A stretch of DNA of 64,000 nt from Geodermatophilaceae bacterium URHB0062. GTDB lineage: Bacteria > Actinomycetota > Actinomycetes > Mycobacteriales > Geodermatophilaceae. The notes beneath the pieces are model-generated. The model had not been told where the DNA came from and made no database searches. It saw nothing but the letters and a program-made list of their open reading frames with translations. Position numbers and translations under genes: made by a program. Shown one piece after another: positions 25,949-35,414 of the stretch (positions within the stretch are counted from its first letter, which is position 1; the number at the start of each line of letters is the position of its first letter). The stretch is taken from assembly GCA_000620185.1 (NCBI GenBank), contig JHVO01000016.1, positions 1-64,000 of the forward strand, given 5' to 3'.

Positions 25949-27091
25949 ATGGGGATCCGGGCGCGCCTGTGGCCGGACCTCAGCACGCGCGAGATCTGGT
26001 TCGACGCGCTCCTTGCGCTCTCCAGCGCGGTGGCCGTCACGCTCACCCGGCGTGCCCCGGGCGAGGCGGGCGCCCTTCCGGCTTCCGTGGCCGCGACCGG
26101 CACCGTCGTCCTCGCCGTCCTGCTGCTGGTGCTCCGCCGACGGGCGCCGCTGGTTCCCTTCGCGGTCAGCGTCGTGCTGACCGCCCTGTCCCCCGCCGTG
26201 ACCGGCGCTGTCCTGATCACCTCCTATGCCGTCGGGCGGTACGGAAGCCGGTGGCCCGTCCGGGTCGTCGCCGGTGTCGTCGGATCGGTAGCCGTCGTCC
26301 AGCCATGGGCGCTCGAGACGCTGGACGAGACCGCCGGAGCGGTGACCGCCGCACTGCTGGTGGTGGTCCTGCCCGGCGCCCTCGGCGCGTGGGCGCGGGC
26401 CCGGTCCGATCTGATGGAGGCCCTCACCGAGCGCGCCGAGCGGGCCGAGGCGGAGCGCGAGCTGCAGGCCCGCGAGGCCATCGCCACCGAGCGCGCCCGC
26501 ATCGCCCGAGAGATGCACGACGCCGTCGGCCACCGGGTGAGCCTGATGGTGTTGCAAGCGGGCGCCATCGAGATGGCCGCGACCGACCGCGAACGCGTCG
26601 AGCAGCTCGCCTGCCAGGTGCAGGTCGCCGGCCGGCAGGCTCTCGACGAGCTGCGGCAAGCGGTCGGCGTCCTTCGGGACGGCGACGACGACGGCGCGCC
26701 CCTCAGCCCCCAACCGGGCCTCGACGACATCGAGCGCATGGTGAAGGAGTGCCGCGCTGCCGGTATGGACGTCGGGATGACCCGGCCGGTCGACGCCGCC
26801 TCGGTCGACCCCATGGTCTGCCGCGCGGCGTACCGCATCGCCCAGGAAGCACTCACCAACGCCGGCAAGCACGCACCCGGCGCGCACGTCAGCGTGGCGA
26901 TCGAGCGACCCGCCGGCCAGCTGGTCGTGCGAGTCGTCAACGGACCGGCCACCGAGCCGGTGCACGCGAGCTCCAGCGGCGGCTTCGGGCTGGTCGGCCT
27001 GCGCGAGCGGGTCCGAACCATGAACGGCACCCTGCGTGCAGAACCCCGCCTGGACGGCGGTTTCCTCGTCGAGGCGGTGCTGCCGGCATGA
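25949..27091 (+). CDS. Sensor histidine kinase (HisKA_3 family)
   Basis: 380-aa kinase. N-terminal membrane segments over the first 140 residues have no large extracellular loop, followed by a dimerisation helix with phospho-acceptor His190 (REMHDAVGHRVSLM) and a HATPase domain (AYRIAQEALTNAGKHAP, GFGLVGLRERV). A TACGCT -10 box ends 7 nt before the ATG, so the mRNA is probably leaderless. The last codons overlap the response regulator start. It is divergent from the ABC transporter, the likely target. Confidence 0.9.
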   Translation: MGIRARLWPDLSTREIWFDALLALSSAVAVTLTRRAPGEAGALPASVAATGTVVLAVLLLVLRRRAPLVPFAVSVVLTALSPAVTGAVLITSYAVGRYGSRWPVRVVAGVVGSVAVVQPWALETLDETAGAVTAALLVVVLPGALGAWARARSDLMEALTERAERAEAERELQAREAIATERARIAREMHDAVGHRVSLMVLQAGAIEMAATDRERVEQLACQVQVAGRQALDELRQAVGVLRDGDDDGAPLSPQPGLDDIERMVKECRAAGMDVGMTRPVDAASVDPMVCRAAYRIAQEALTNAGKHAPGAHVSVAIERPAGQLVVRVVNGPATEPVHASSSGGFGLVGLRERVRTMNGTLRAEPRLDGGFLVEAVLPA

Positions 27092-27744
27092 GCATCCGAG
27101 TCCTGCTGGTGGACGACGAGGAGCTCGTGCGGTTCGGCCTGCGGACGGTCCTCGAGGCGTCGGGCGACTTCGAGGTCGTGGGCGAGGCCGGGGACGGCGC
27201 GGCGGGCGTGGCGGCGACGCGCGAGCTGCGGCCGGACGTCGTCCTCATGGACATCCGCATGCCCGTGCTGGACGGGTTGTCGGCGACGCGGCAGATCCTG
27301 GCGCTGCCCGAGCCGCCGCAGGTCGCCGTCCTCACGACGTTCCACGTCGACGACTACGTGTACGCGGCGCTGGCCGCGGGCGCGGCCGGCTTCCTGCTCA
27401 AGGACACCCCACCCCGGGAGATCGCGGCCGCCGTGCGGGCGGTCGCCGACGGCACGGCGACGCTCTCGCCGAAGGTGACCGCGGCGCTGATCGAGTCGTA
27501 CGTGGACAAGAAGGCAGCGCCACGCAAGGCCCAGGCATTGCGCCGGATCCGCGAGTTGTCGGACCGGGAGCGCGAGGTGCTGCAGCTGCTGGGTAGCGGC
27601 GAGTCCAACGCGGAGCTGGCCAAGCGGCTCTACGTCAGCGAGGCGACGGTGAAGACGTACGTCTCACGGCTGCTGACCAAGCTGGGCCTCGCGAACCGGA
27701 CGCAGGCCGCGATCCTCGCCCACGAGGCCGGGCTGCTCGGCTGA
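27088..27744 (+). CDS. NarL/LuxR-family response regulator
   Basis: 218-aa regulator. Receiver domain with acidic pair DDEE (9-12), phospho-acceptor Asp55 (VVLMDIRMP), Thr in LTTFH and Lys in LLKDT. The C-terminal LuxR helix-turn-helix reads LSDREREVLQLLGSGESNAELAKRLYVSEATVKTYVSRLLTKLGL, here quoted only to name the domain block by its ends LSDRER and KLGL. ATG overlaps the kinase stop (ATGA). It likely controls the divergent ABC genes. Confidence 0.93.
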   Translation: MSIRVLLVDDEELVRFGLRTVLEASGDFEVVGEAGDGAAGVAATRELRPDVVLMDIRMPVLDGLSATRQILALPEPPQVAVLTTFHVDDYVYAALAAGAAGFLLKDTPPREIAAAVRAVADGTATLSPKVTAALIESYVDKKAAPRKAQALRRIRELSDREREVLQLLGSGESNAELAKRLYVSEATVKTYVSRLLTKLGLANRTQAAILAHEAGLLG

Positions 27745-27770
27745 GGGCCCGTCCGGGAACAGAACCGGCC

Positions 27771-27804
27771 GACGGGGGTCTCCCACACGCAGGAGGCCCC
27801 CGTC
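27771..27804. terminator. Bidirectional terminator
   Basis: Stem GACGGGGG(TCTCC) / (GGAGG)CCCCCGTC around a short loop between the convergent response regulator and old yellow enzyme genes; flanked further by CCGG/CCGG. Confidence 0.8.
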
Positions 27805-27835
27805 AACCGGTGATGATCGTGACGCGCCGGGCGGG

Positions 27836-28912
27836 TCAGCCCGCGGCGAGGAACGGGTAGTCGGTGTAGCCCTCGGCACCAGGGCCGTAGAAGGTGGCCG
27901 GGTTCGGCTCGTTCTCCGGGTGCTCGCCCTGCCACCGCTCCACCAGGTCGGGGTTGGCGATGATCGCGCGGCCCACGGCGACGGCGTCGGCGTGCGCGGC
28001 CTCGATGAGCGCGACGGCCTCCTCGCGGGTCGTGACCCGGCCGAAGCCGCTGTTGGCGATCACCGGGCCGTCGAAGCGGCGGCGCAGCTCCTGCACCAGC
28101 TCGCCGCCGGGCTCCGAGTGCAGCACCGAGAGGTAGGCCAGGCCCAGCGGCCGCAGGTTGTCGACCAGATAGCCGTACGTCGCCCGGACGTCGGCCTCGT
28201 CCACCTCGTGCATGCCCTGGACGTGGTGCATCGGGGAGATGCGGATGCCGACCCGGCCCGCTCCGATCGCCTCGGCGACGGCGGTGGTCACCTCGAGGAC
28301 GAAGCGTGCCCGGTTCTCCGGCGATCCGCCGTACTGGTCGGTGCGCTCGTTGGTGTTGGGCGAGAGGAACTCGTGCAGCAGGTAGCCGTTGGCGCTGTGG
28401 ATCTCGACGCCGTCCAGGCCGGCGGCCACGGCCCGCTTCGCCGCCGCGACGATGTCGGCGAGGGTGGCCTGAGCCTCCTCCGTGGTCAGCGCATGCGGCA
28501 CCGGGTAGGCCACCTTGCCCTTCGGCGTGTGGGCCTCGCCCTGGATCGCGATGGCCGACGGCGCGACGATCCGGTCGGTGCCGGTGATGTCGGGATGCGA
28601 GACCCGGCCGCTGTGCATGACCTGCATGACGATGCGGCCGCCGCGCTCGTGCACGGCCTCGGCGACGCGGCGCCAGCCGGCAGCCTGCTCGTCGTCCACG
28701 ATGCCGGGCTGGCCGGGGTAGGCGCGCGACTCGGCGCTGGGGTACGTGCCCTCGGTGACGATCAGGCCCACGCCGGCGCGCTGCCGGTAGTGCTCGACGA
28801 CGAGGTCGCCCGGCACGCCCGAGGCGCCGGAACGCATCCGGGTCAGCGGGGCCATGACGACGCGGTTGGCAAGCTGGAGGTCGCCCAGGGCGACGGAAGA
28901 GAACAGGTCCAC
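27836..28912 (-). CDS. Alkene reductase, old yellow enzyme family
   Basis: FMN-dependent NAD(P)H:flavin oxidoreductase, about 358 aa. It has the OYE order: ANRVVMAPLTRMRS, VTEGTYPSAESRAYPGQPGI, GRIVMQVMHSGRVSHPD, the substrate-binding pair in GVEIHSANGYLLHEFLSPNTNERTD (N and H/N ligands), RISPMHH and the C-terminal AVAVGRAIIANPDLVERW. It reduces activated C=C bonds. The GTG at 28912 (VDLFSSVAL) is preferred because the open frame's ATG at 29035 would leave only 20 bp to the divergent gene. No clear ribosome binding site was seen, so the start is uncertain. Confidence 0.85.
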   Translation of the reverse strand: MDLFSSVALGDLQLANRVVMAPLTRMRSGASGVPGDLVVEHYRQRAGVGLIVTEGTYPSAESRAYPGQPGIVDDEQAAGWRRVAEAVHERGGRIVMQVMHSGRVSHPDITGTDRIVAPSAIAIQGEAHTPKGKVAYPVPHALTTEEAQATLADIVAAAKRAVAAGLDGVEIHSANGYLLHEFLSPNTNERTDQYGGSPENRARFVLEVTTAVAEAIGAGRVGIRISPMHHVQGMHEVDEADVRATYGYLVDNLRPLGLAYLSVLHSEPGGELVQELRRRFDGPVIANSGFGRVTTREEAVALIEAAHADAVAVGRAIIANPDLVERWQGEHPENEPNPATFYGPGAEGYTDYPFLAAG

Positions 28913-29055
28913 GTCGGGTGCCAATGCCCGGGGCCGTGACGGCGATTCCGGAACGAGAGCGTCATCACGATCACGAGCGCCGACACGGTTACTGGAATGT
29001 TCAAGCACTTCGCCTCGGTTGCCCTGAGCATCCATCCCGAGACGGAGGCACAGAC

Positions 29056-29700
29056 ATGGCAGGGATCAGCGTGTTCGGCGGCACTGGGTACGCGGGCGGT
29101 CACATCGTGGCCGAGGCAGCACGGCGGGGGCACACGGTGACCTCGATCAGCCGGCGGCAGCCCGATCAGCGCATCGACGGCGTCCAGTACGCGGAGGGCT
29201 CTCTCCTCGACGCCGACACCCGGGCGAAGGTGCTCGCGGACGCCGACGTCGTCGTCGTGACCGTGGCCCCGCGTGGTGACATGGCCGGCTCCGTACAGCC
29301 GGGGATCGCCGCCCTGGCCGCCGACGCCGAGCGGGCCGGTGTGCGCGTCGGCGTCATCGGCGGTGCCGGGGCGCTGCAGGTGGCCGAGGGCGGCCCGCGG
29401 CTGTTCGACACCCCCGACTTCCCCGCGGAGTACCGCCCCGAGAGCCTCGAGATGGCCGCCGCCCTCGACGACCTCCGAGCCGCCCCCGAGAGCCTGGACT
29501 GGTTCTACCTCTGCCCGCCCGCCGGCTTCGGGGGTTTCGCGCCCGGCGAGGCACGGGGCACCTACCGCGTCGGCGGCGACGTGCTCCTGACCGACGACGA
29601 GGGCAACTCCTTCATCGGCGGCGCCGACTTCGCCACCGCCGTCGTCGACGAGATCGAGCAGCCGGCCCACCAGCGCGCCCGCTTCACCGTCGCGTACTGA
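29056..29700 (+). CDS. NAD(P)-binding oxidoreductase (atypical SDR, YwnB/NmrA-like)
   Basis: 214-aa Rossmann protein beginning MAGISVFGGTGYAGGHIV, the NAD(P)-binding GGTGYAG loop. It continues with ADVVVVTVAPRG and GVIGGAGAL, as in YwnB-type proteins and flavin reductase-like SDR-a enzymes. ATG 29056 follows GGAGG. Divergent from the old yellow enzyme, with which it may share a regulator. Substrate unknown. Confidence 0.82.
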   Translation: MAGISVFGGTGYAGGHIVAEAARRGHTVTSISRRQPDQRIDGVQYAEGSLLDADTRAKVLADADVVVVTVAPRGDMAGSVQPGIAALAADAERAGVRVGVIGGAGALQVAEGGPRLFDTPDFPAEYRPESLEMAAALDDLRAAPESLDWFYLCPPAGFGGFAPGEARGTYRVGGDVLLTDDEGNSFIGGADFATAVVDEIEQPAHQRARFTVAY

Positions 29701-29716
29701 CCCCGCGGCCGGAACA

Positions 29717-29757
29717 CGCTGAGCGCCCTCTCGCACGACGGGAGAGGACCCTCAGCG
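29717..29757. terminator. Bidirectional terminator
   Basis: Two-part stem CGCTGAG...CTCAGCG with inner CCTCTC...GAGAGG, between convergent genes ending at 29700 and 29786. Confidence 0.8.
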
Positions 29758-29785
29758 CGTCTCGGCGGATCGGATCCCCGATAGG

Positions 29786-30346
29786 TCAGCGGGGCGGGCG
29801 CACGCGGGCCTCGGCGCGGAGCTCGACGGCGGTCAGTACCTCCCAGCGGATTGCCGAACTGCCCGGTCCGACGACGATCCAGTACCGGTTGAAGCGCTTC
29901 AGCGTCGCCGGATCGGTCGCGGCCACCCGGGTCTCGGAGCTCAGGTGCGTGCCCCCGACGGCAGGCGTGAGCCGGAACTCCATCCCGATCCTGACCCACC
30001 CGGGCTCGGCGAACTCGCGCAGCCCGTCGGCGTCCAGCTGCGGCGGCCGCTCACCCCCGGTCAGCCGCCAGGCCTGCAGCACGCCGCCGAAGACCACCGC
30101 CGTGGGCGGCTCGGACGACAGCTCGGGGACCGGTATGACGTCGAGGAACCTCGTGTCGAGGTGGCCCCGCCACTTGCCGGTGAGCAGCACGGGGACCGCC
30201 CGCATCGCGCCCAGCAGGAGCGAGACCGGCAGCGACCGCAGCTTCAGCGCCTGCAGCTCCTCCCAGACCACGCGCCGCGGCGCCTCGACGACGCGGCTCT
30301 GACGCGTGACGTGGTCGGCCACCGGCACGATGTCGTCGAGGTTCAT
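29786..30346 (-). CDS. SRPBCC-like protein of unknown function
   Basis: 186-aa soluble protein. The N-terminal part QSRVVEAPRRVVWEELQALK and the strand pattern ending TLKRFNRYWIVVGPGSSAIRWEVL suggest an SRPBCC/START-type ligand-binding fold. No catalytic motif is visible. It lies 4 nt downstream of the serine hydrolase gene, so the two form an operon. Function unknown. Confidence 0.7.
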   Translation of the reverse strand: MNLDDIVPVADHVTRQSRVVEAPRRVVWEELQALKLRSLPVSLLLGAMRAVPVLLTGKWRGHLDTRFLDVIPVPELSSEPPTAVVFGGVLQAWRLTGGERPPQLDADGLREFAEPGWVRIGMEFRLTPAVGGTHLSSETRVAATDPATLKRFNRYWIVVGPGSSAIRWEVLTAVELRAEARVRPPR

Positions 30347-30350
30347 GGGA

Positions 30351-31544
30351 TCAATTCAGCGCGTCGTAGACGGCACGCACATACGCCTCGCTGCGGTCGG
30401 AGCCGAGGATGCCGGGCGCCATCCGGTTCATCATGTAGCTGATCGTCAGCCGCCGGTCGAGGTCCATCACGACCAGCGAGCCGCCCCAGCCGCCCCAGAA
30501 GAAGGTGCGGCCCGCCGGCACGTACGGGACGACGGGCGTGCCCAAGCAGTAGCCGATGCCGAACCGGAACGGCGCCTCGAGCACCAGGTCCACGCCGTCG
30601 GACTGCTGCTCGAACACCAGCTCGACGGTCTCCGGCTTCAGCAGCTGCACGCCTCCGGCTGAGCCGCCCAGCGACATCACCCGCATCACGTCGAGCACCC
30701 CGCGCGCGTTGGAGTGCCCGTTGAGCGCGCCGAGGTCGGCCGCCCGCCACTCCGGCGTGAGCGTCGCCTTCGTCGACATGACCGGGCCCGTGAAGGTCCG
30801 CGTCGCGACCGAGGTCGGGTCGACGTCGGGATCGGGGTCGACCCGCGGCGGCGGGACGACGGGCGCGATGCGGTCCCAGTCCTGCTCCCGCGCTCCGACC
30901 TGGAAGTCCGCGCCGAGCGGGCCGGCGATCTCCTCGTCGACGAAGCGCTGGAACGTCCGCCCGGTGATCCGCCGGATGACCTCGCCGACGAGGTGCCCCT
31001 GGTCTGCCGCGTGGTAGCCCGACGCCGTCCCGGGCTGCCACCACGGCCGCTGCGCCGCCAGCCGCTCGCAGGCGGTCTCCCAGTCGTACATGTCGCGGAC
31101 GGAGAACGGCTGTTCCCAGGCGGGAACCCCGGACGTGTGCGACATGAGGTGCCGCACCAGGACGTCCTTCTTGCCCTTCGCGGAGAACTCCGGCCAGTAG
31201 TCGCCGACGGGCGCGTGGACGTCGAGGTCGCCGCGGTCGACCAGCATGAGTGCGGCCAGGTTGAGCACGCACTTCGTGGTCGACCAGACGTTGACGATCG
31301 TGTCCCGGGTCCAGGGCGTCGTCCGCTCGGCGTCCCGCCAGCCGCCCCAGAGGTCGACGACGGTCTGCCCGTCGAGGTCGACCGCGACCGAGGCGCCGAG
31401 CTCGTCGGCGTCCAGCTGCTGCTCCAGCGCCTGCCGCACACCGGCGAACCGGTCGTCGCAGCTGCCCTGCACCTCGGCCAACGGGGCCTCCTCGTCATCC
31501 GGACGGCGCCGGTGCCGCCCCACGGGCGATTCGATCACGCTCAC
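30351..31544 (-). CDS. Serine hydrolase, class C beta-lactamase/EstB family
   Basis: 397-aa esterase or peptidase of the beta-lactamase superfamily. The SxxK nucleophile motif STTK is in NVWSTTKCVLNLAALML, the Tyr-x-x motif region in YHAADQGHLVGEVIRRITG, and the C-terminal WGGWGG replaces the lactamase KTG, as in EstB-type esterases. No signal peptide is seen, so it acts in the cytoplasm. Natural substrate unknown. It starts 60 nt from the divergent dienelactone hydrolase gene. Confidence 0.88.
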   Translation of the reverse strand: MSVIESPVGRHRRRPDDEEAPLAEVQGSCDDRFAGVRQALEQQLDADELGASVAVDLDGQTVVDLWGGWRDAERTTPWTRDTIVNVWSTTKCVLNLAALMLVDRGDLDVHAPVGDYWPEFSAKGKKDVLVRHLMSHTSGVPAWEQPFSVRDMYDWETACERLAAQRPWWQPGTASGYHAADQGHLVGEVIRRITGRTFQRFVDEEIAGPLGADFQVGAREQDWDRIAPVVPPPRVDPDPDVDPTSVATRTFTGPVMSTKATLTPEWRAADLGALNGHSNARGVLDVMRVMSLGGSAGGVQLLKPETVELVFEQQSDGVDLVLEAPFRFGIGYCLGTPVVPYVPAGRTFFWGGWGGSLVVMDLDRRLTISYMMNRMAPGILGSDRSEAYVRAVYDALN

Positions 31545-31604
31545 CGGACCGGCGCAGCAGGCTCACCGCTCGACCGCGCCCGCCCGGTCCCGCAGGATGA
31601 CCCG

Positions 31605-32420
31605 GTGGCGGAAACCCCGGACGCCCTGGCCGGCTGGACATCGGCGCCCTTCTCCGCCGCCGGACTGACGTACGAGGTTTTCACGCGGGAACCCGGGTCG
31701 GGCCCCGGCCCGGGCGTCGTCCTGCTGCCCGAGGTCCCCGGGATGACGCCCGCGGTCATGGGTCTGGCCGACCACCTGGTGGGCGCCGGATTCACCGTCG
31801 CCGTCCCGTCGCTGTTCGGCGAGCCCGGGCGGCCCCTGTCGGCCGGCTACGGCCTGCGCACCTTCGCCCGGGCCTGCATCACGCGCGAGTTCGCCGCCTT
31901 CGCGCGCCGGGCCGACCGCCCCATCGCCGAGTACGTCCGTGCGCTCGCCCGCCACCTGCACGAGCGGGTCGGCGGCCCGGGGGTGGGCGTCATCGGCATG
32001 TGCTTCACCGGTGGTTTCGCGCTCGCCGCCGCCGTCGAGCCCGCCGTCCTCGCGCCGGTCGCCAGTCAGCCATCGCTGCCGCTCCCCCTCGGCGAGGCGC
32101 GGCGCCGCGACCTCGGGATGAGCGAGCGCGAGGAGGCGGCCGTGGCCCAGCGCGTCCGCAGCGAGGGCCTGTGCCTCGTCGGCCTGCGGTTCACCGAGGA
32201 CGCCGCGGTGCGGCCGGAGCGCTTCGCAGCTCTGGAGGCGGCGTTCGGGCCTGGCTGGCGGGCGATCCCCATCGACTCGAGCGAGGGCAATCCGCACGGG
32301 ATCGGCAAGCGCGAGCACTCGGTGCTCACCAGCGCCGATGTCGAGAAGCCCGGGCACCCGACGAACGACGCCCGCGCCGAAGTGACCGCTTTTCTGCGCG
32401 AGCGGCTGACCGGCGGCTAG
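31605..32420 (+). CDS. Dienelactone hydrolase family protein
   Basis: 271-aa alpha/beta hydrolase. The nucleophile is a cysteine, Cys in GVIGMCFTGGFALA, as in true dienelactone hydrolases; VVLLPEVPGM matches the early Glu-containing block, and the catalytic His is expected near the C terminus (EGNPHGIGKREHSV). GTG 31605 begins just before the conserved start; the frame is open further upstream but encodes nothing recognisable. No chlorocatechol genes are near, so the role is generic ester or lactone hydrolysis. Confidence 0.82.
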   Translation: MAETPDALAGWTSAPFSAAGLTYEVFTREPGSGPGPGVVLLPEVPGMTPAVMGLADHLVGAGFTVAVPSLFGEPGRPLSAGYGLRTFARACITREFAAFARRADRPIAEYVRALARHLHERVGGPGVGVIGMCFTGGFALAAAVEPAVLAPVASQPSLPLPLGEARRRDLGMSEREEAAVAQRVRSEGLCLVGLRFTEDAAVRPERFAALEAAFGPGWRAIPIDSSEGNPHGIGKREHSVLTSADVEKPGHPTNDARAEVTAFLRERLTGG

Positions 32421-32458
32421 CCCTCCGGATCGTCGGTGGGCGCCGCTAGCGTGACGGC

Positions 32459-33547
32459 GTGCCGGAGATCCTGACCCGCGAGCAGGTCCTCGGCTTCCGC
32501 GTGCGCGCCCAGCAGCTCGACCGCGAGGCGGGCACGACCGCCGACACCGCCGTCCTCGACCTCGGGGTCCAGGACACGGGTGCCGACGGCGGCCTGTGGG
32601 CGCTCGCTCTGCGCGGCGTCGACGTCGCGCAGATCCAGGACGGCGAACTGGCGACCGTCTGGACGATCCGCGGGGCGCCGCACCTCTACCGTCGCGCCGA
32701 CCTGCCGCAGGTGGCCACCGCGACGACGCCGTTCTCCGACGCCGACGCGGGCAAGCGCATCTACGACGCCTCGAGACCGCTGAAGGCGGCCGGCATCGCC
32801 AACCTGGAGGCGCTCGACACGGTCGCGACGGCGATGCGCGAGATCGTCACCGCACCGATGGTCAAGGGCGAGATGTCCAGCCGGCTCAGCGCACACATGA
32901 CCGAGCCCTATCTGCGCCACTGCCGCCCGTGCGACGCCGTCCACGTGTACGAGATGCCGTTCCGGCTGGCCGCGCTGCGGGCCGGGCTCGAGCTCCAGCC
33001 GGGCACCTCGCCGCCGGTGCTCCAGCCGGTTCCCGGCCTGACGCCCGGCGCCGAGCCGTCGGAGCGGCACGACGTCGTCCGCGGGTACCTGCGGCTGCTC
33101 GGCCCGGCCACGCCCACGCTCGTCGCCGGCTACCTCGACGCGCCGGTCAAGGACGTGCGGGCCCGCTGGCCGGCCGATGCCGTCGAGGTGAGCGTCGCCG
33201 GTGAGCGCCGGTGGGTCCTGGCCGACGACCTGGCGGGCCTCGGCGACGGTCCGCCGGCGGTCGTCCGCCTGCTCGCGCCCTTCGACCTCTACCTGCAGGC
33301 CCGCGACCGGCCGTTGCTGGTCGAGGACCCGGTGCGCGCCAAGGACCTGTGGCGCACGCTGGGCCGGCCCGGTGGCGTGCTCGTCGACGGGGAGATCGCC
33401 GGCACCTGGCGTGCCCGCCGGTCCGGCGGCTCGGTCGGCGTGACGGTGTCCCTGTGGACCGAGGCGCCGGCGGCCGCCATCGCCGAGCAGGCCGAACGGC
33501 TGGCCGCGTTCCGTGGCGTCCGGTTGAGCAGCCTGGAGGTCGAGTAG
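32459..33547 (+). CDS. Winged-helix protein of the AlkZ/YcaQ-like family
   Basis: 362-aa protein of the HTH_42 family that includes AlkZ/YcaQ interstrand-crosslink DNA glycosylases. The N-terminal LTREQVLGFRVRAQQLD, the TIRGAPHLYRRADL block (the QxQ/QxD-type catalytic motif is not clear here), a winged-helix middle, and the C-terminal LLAPFDLYLQARDRPLLVE are visible. GTG start. It may be a DNA repair glycosylase, but the loss of a clear catalytic motif makes a DNA-binding protein without glycosylase activity possible. Confidence 0.75.
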   Translation: MPEILTREQVLGFRVRAQQLDREAGTTADTAVLDLGVQDTGADGGLWALALRGVDVAQIQDGELATVWTIRGAPHLYRRADLPQVATATTPFSDADAGKRIYDASRPLKAAGIANLEALDTVATAMREIVTAPMVKGEMSSRLSAHMTEPYLRHCRPCDAVHVYEMPFRLAALRAGLELQPGTSPPVLQPVPGLTPGAEPSERHDVVRGYLRLLGPATPTLVAGYLDAPVKDVRARWPADAVEVSVAGERRWVLADDLAGLGDGPPAVVRLLAPFDLYLQARDRPLLVEDPVRAKDLWRTLGRPGGVLVDGEIAGTWRARRSGGSVGVTVSLWTEAPAAAIAEQAERLAAFRGVRLSSLEVE

Positions 33548-33548
33548 C

Positions 33549-34880
33549 TCAGCCGGCGAGCACGGCCCAGCCGTGCGGGCCCAGCCGCACCCGCGTCGAC
33601 GCCGACGACGGCCGCGTCACGGTGGCCGCGCCCGCCAGCACGTCGCCGGCGCCGGACGCCGGCAGGTCGGTCGGCGCGTCACCGACGTTGAGCGCCACGA
33701 CCAGCCGGCCCGCGTCGGCGACGACCTCGTAGACCAGCTCCTCGTTGGCCAGGTGCATGTCGTGGGTGCGGGCGCCGTGCAGCCAGCGGTGCCGGCGGCG
33801 CAGCCCGATCAGCTCCTGGTGCAGCCGGTACGTCGGGCGGCCGAGCTCCGACAGCTCGTCGGGGCGGTCGGGGAAGGCCGGGCGGACGGCGTCGTCCCCA
33901 CCGGCGCGGTCCTCCTTGACGCCACGGAAGGCCTGCTCGTCACCGGAGTAGATCGTCGGCGTGCCCGCCGTGGTGAGCAGCACGACGAGGGCGTGCGCCA
34001 GGTGCCGCTCGTCGGTGAGCCGGCTGGCCAGCCGGGTGACGTCGTGGTTGCCGAGGAAGGTGAGCGGCACGAAGGTGTCGAGCAGGGCGTTGTGCCGGTC
34101 CAGCGCGTGCGCCAGCTCGAAGAAGTTGCCGTCGTTGAGCGAGCTCCAGACTGCCTTCCACAGCTCGTACTGCGTGACGGCGTCCATGCCCGAGTCGCGC
34201 ACGAACGCGGCGTAGTCGCCGTGCAGCACCTCGCCCACGACGTAGGCCTGCGGATGGGCCTCACGTACCCGGGGCAGGACGGCCGCCCAGAACGACGCCG
34301 GGACCGCGTAGGCGGCATCGAGCCGCCAGCCGTCGGCGCCGCGGGCCAGCCAGGAGGTCATGACCTCGACGACGTGGTCGGCGACGGCGGGCTCGTCGTG
34401 GTTCAGCGCGACCAGGGCACCGTGGCCCTCGAAGTTCGCGGCGTCCGGCTGCACGCCGGGCTCCCACAGGCGCGGCCAGGTCAGGCGGAACCAGGACGCC
34501 GTCGGCGCGGACGGTCCCTGTTCCAGCACGGCGTGGAACGCCGGGTGCGACCGGCCGACGTGGTTGAACACGCCGTCCAGCAGCACCCGCAGGCCACGGC
34601 TGTGCGCGGCCTCGACCAGCGCGTCGAAGTCGGCTTCGGTGCCCAGCCGGGGATCGATCCGCAGGTGGTCGACGGTGTCGTAGCCGTGGGTCTCCGAGGC
34701 GAACACCGGGCCGAGCGCGAGCCCGGAGGCGCCCAGTTCTACGGCATAGTCCAGCCACGGCTCGAGCCGCCCCAGCCGGGGGGTGACCACGTCGGTCACC
34801 TCGCGCTCGGCGCCGAGGAAGCCGAGCGGGTAGACGTGCCACCAGATCGCGTCGGCGACCCAGCCGGAGCTGTCTCCCAC
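33549..34880 (-). CDS. Alpha-amylase family glycoside hydrolase (GH13)
   Basis: 443-aa GH13 enzyme. Conserved regions: DGVFNHVGRSH (region I), GWRLDAAYAVP with nucleophile Asp (region II), VVGEVLHGDY with the acid/base Glu (region III) and FLGNHDVTR (region IV). No signal peptide, so it is intracellular; close relatives act on maltodextrins or trehalose-related glucans. GTG 34880 is preceded by a strong AGGAGG ribosome binding site. It converges with the AlkZ-like gene, with one base between stop codons. Confidence 0.9.
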   Translation of the reverse strand: MGDSSGWVADAIWWHVYPLGFLGAEREVTDVVTPRLGRLEPWLDYAVELGASGLALGPVFASETHGYDTVDHLRIDPRLGTEADFDALVEAAHSRGLRVLLDGVFNHVGRSHPAFHAVLEQGPSAPTASWFRLTWPRLWEPGVQPDAANFEGHGALVALNHDEPAVADHVVEVMTSWLARGADGWRLDAAYAVPASFWAAVLPRVREAHPQAYVVGEVLHGDYAAFVRDSGMDAVTQYELWKAVWSSLNDGNFFELAHALDRHNALLDTFVPLTFLGNHDVTRLASRLTDERHLAHALVVLLTTAGTPTIYSGDEQAFRGVKEDRAGGDDAVRPAFPDRPDELSELGRPTYRLHQELIGLRRRHRWLHGARTHDMHLANEELVYEVVADAGRLVVALNVGDAPTDLPASGAGDVLAGAATVTRPSSASTRVRLGPHGWAVLAG

Positions 34881-35012
34881 GAAACCTCCTGGTCCAGAGC
34901 GGGCGCGGGACGAAGGCCGACCGTACAGAACGTGGACTGCCCGCCGCCGCGTCAGGCCCACCTGACGTCAGGGCGCCTTGACGCCCGAGGGAGGGAGGGT
35001 GACCCTCGGGCC

Positions 35013-35393
35013 ATGACCAGTCCCGCGGAGGGGGAGCGCCGGCACACGCTGCGCACGGCGGTGGCCCGCTACGAGGAGCTGCGGTCGCGCGAGGTGCTCG
35101 ACGGCCTGGCAGCCGACGACGTCCTGGAACTGCTGGCCCTGAGCGAGGTCATCGCCCGCAAGGCCGGCTACGGCCGCCAGCTGTCGGTGCGCAATGCCCG
35201 GGCGGCCGGTGCCTCGTGGACCGCGATCGGCCGCGCTCTGGGGACGACGAAGCAGGCCGCCTGGGAGGCGCACACCCGCTGGATCGACACCCAGAGCGCG
35301 CAGCACCGGGGGAGCGGCCATGAGGGCTTCGACGACGCGGAGACGGCCGCCGCGCGTCGCCTGGCCGGCGCACCCGATGACGTCGTCCCCTGA
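35013..35393 (+). CDS. Small helix-turn-helix-like protein
   Basis: 126-aa mostly helical protein. The segment SWTAIGRALGTTKQAAWEAHTRW (named by its ends) looks like a helix-turn-helix of a kind found in short actinobacterial proteins without assigned function. The N terminus is charged and probably helical. It starts at ATG 35013 after a GGGAGGG-like stretch, about 130 nt from the divergent amylase gene. Possible DNA-binding regulator; target unknown. Confidence 0.6.
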   Translation: MTSPAEGERRHTLRTAVARYEELRSREVLDGLAADDVLELLALSEVIARKAGYGRQLSVRNARAAGASWTAIGRALGTTKQAAWEAHTRWIDTQSAQHRGSGHEGFDDAETAAARRLAGAPDDVVP

Positions 35394-35414
35394 CGGTCCG
35401 GATTCCGGTCGACG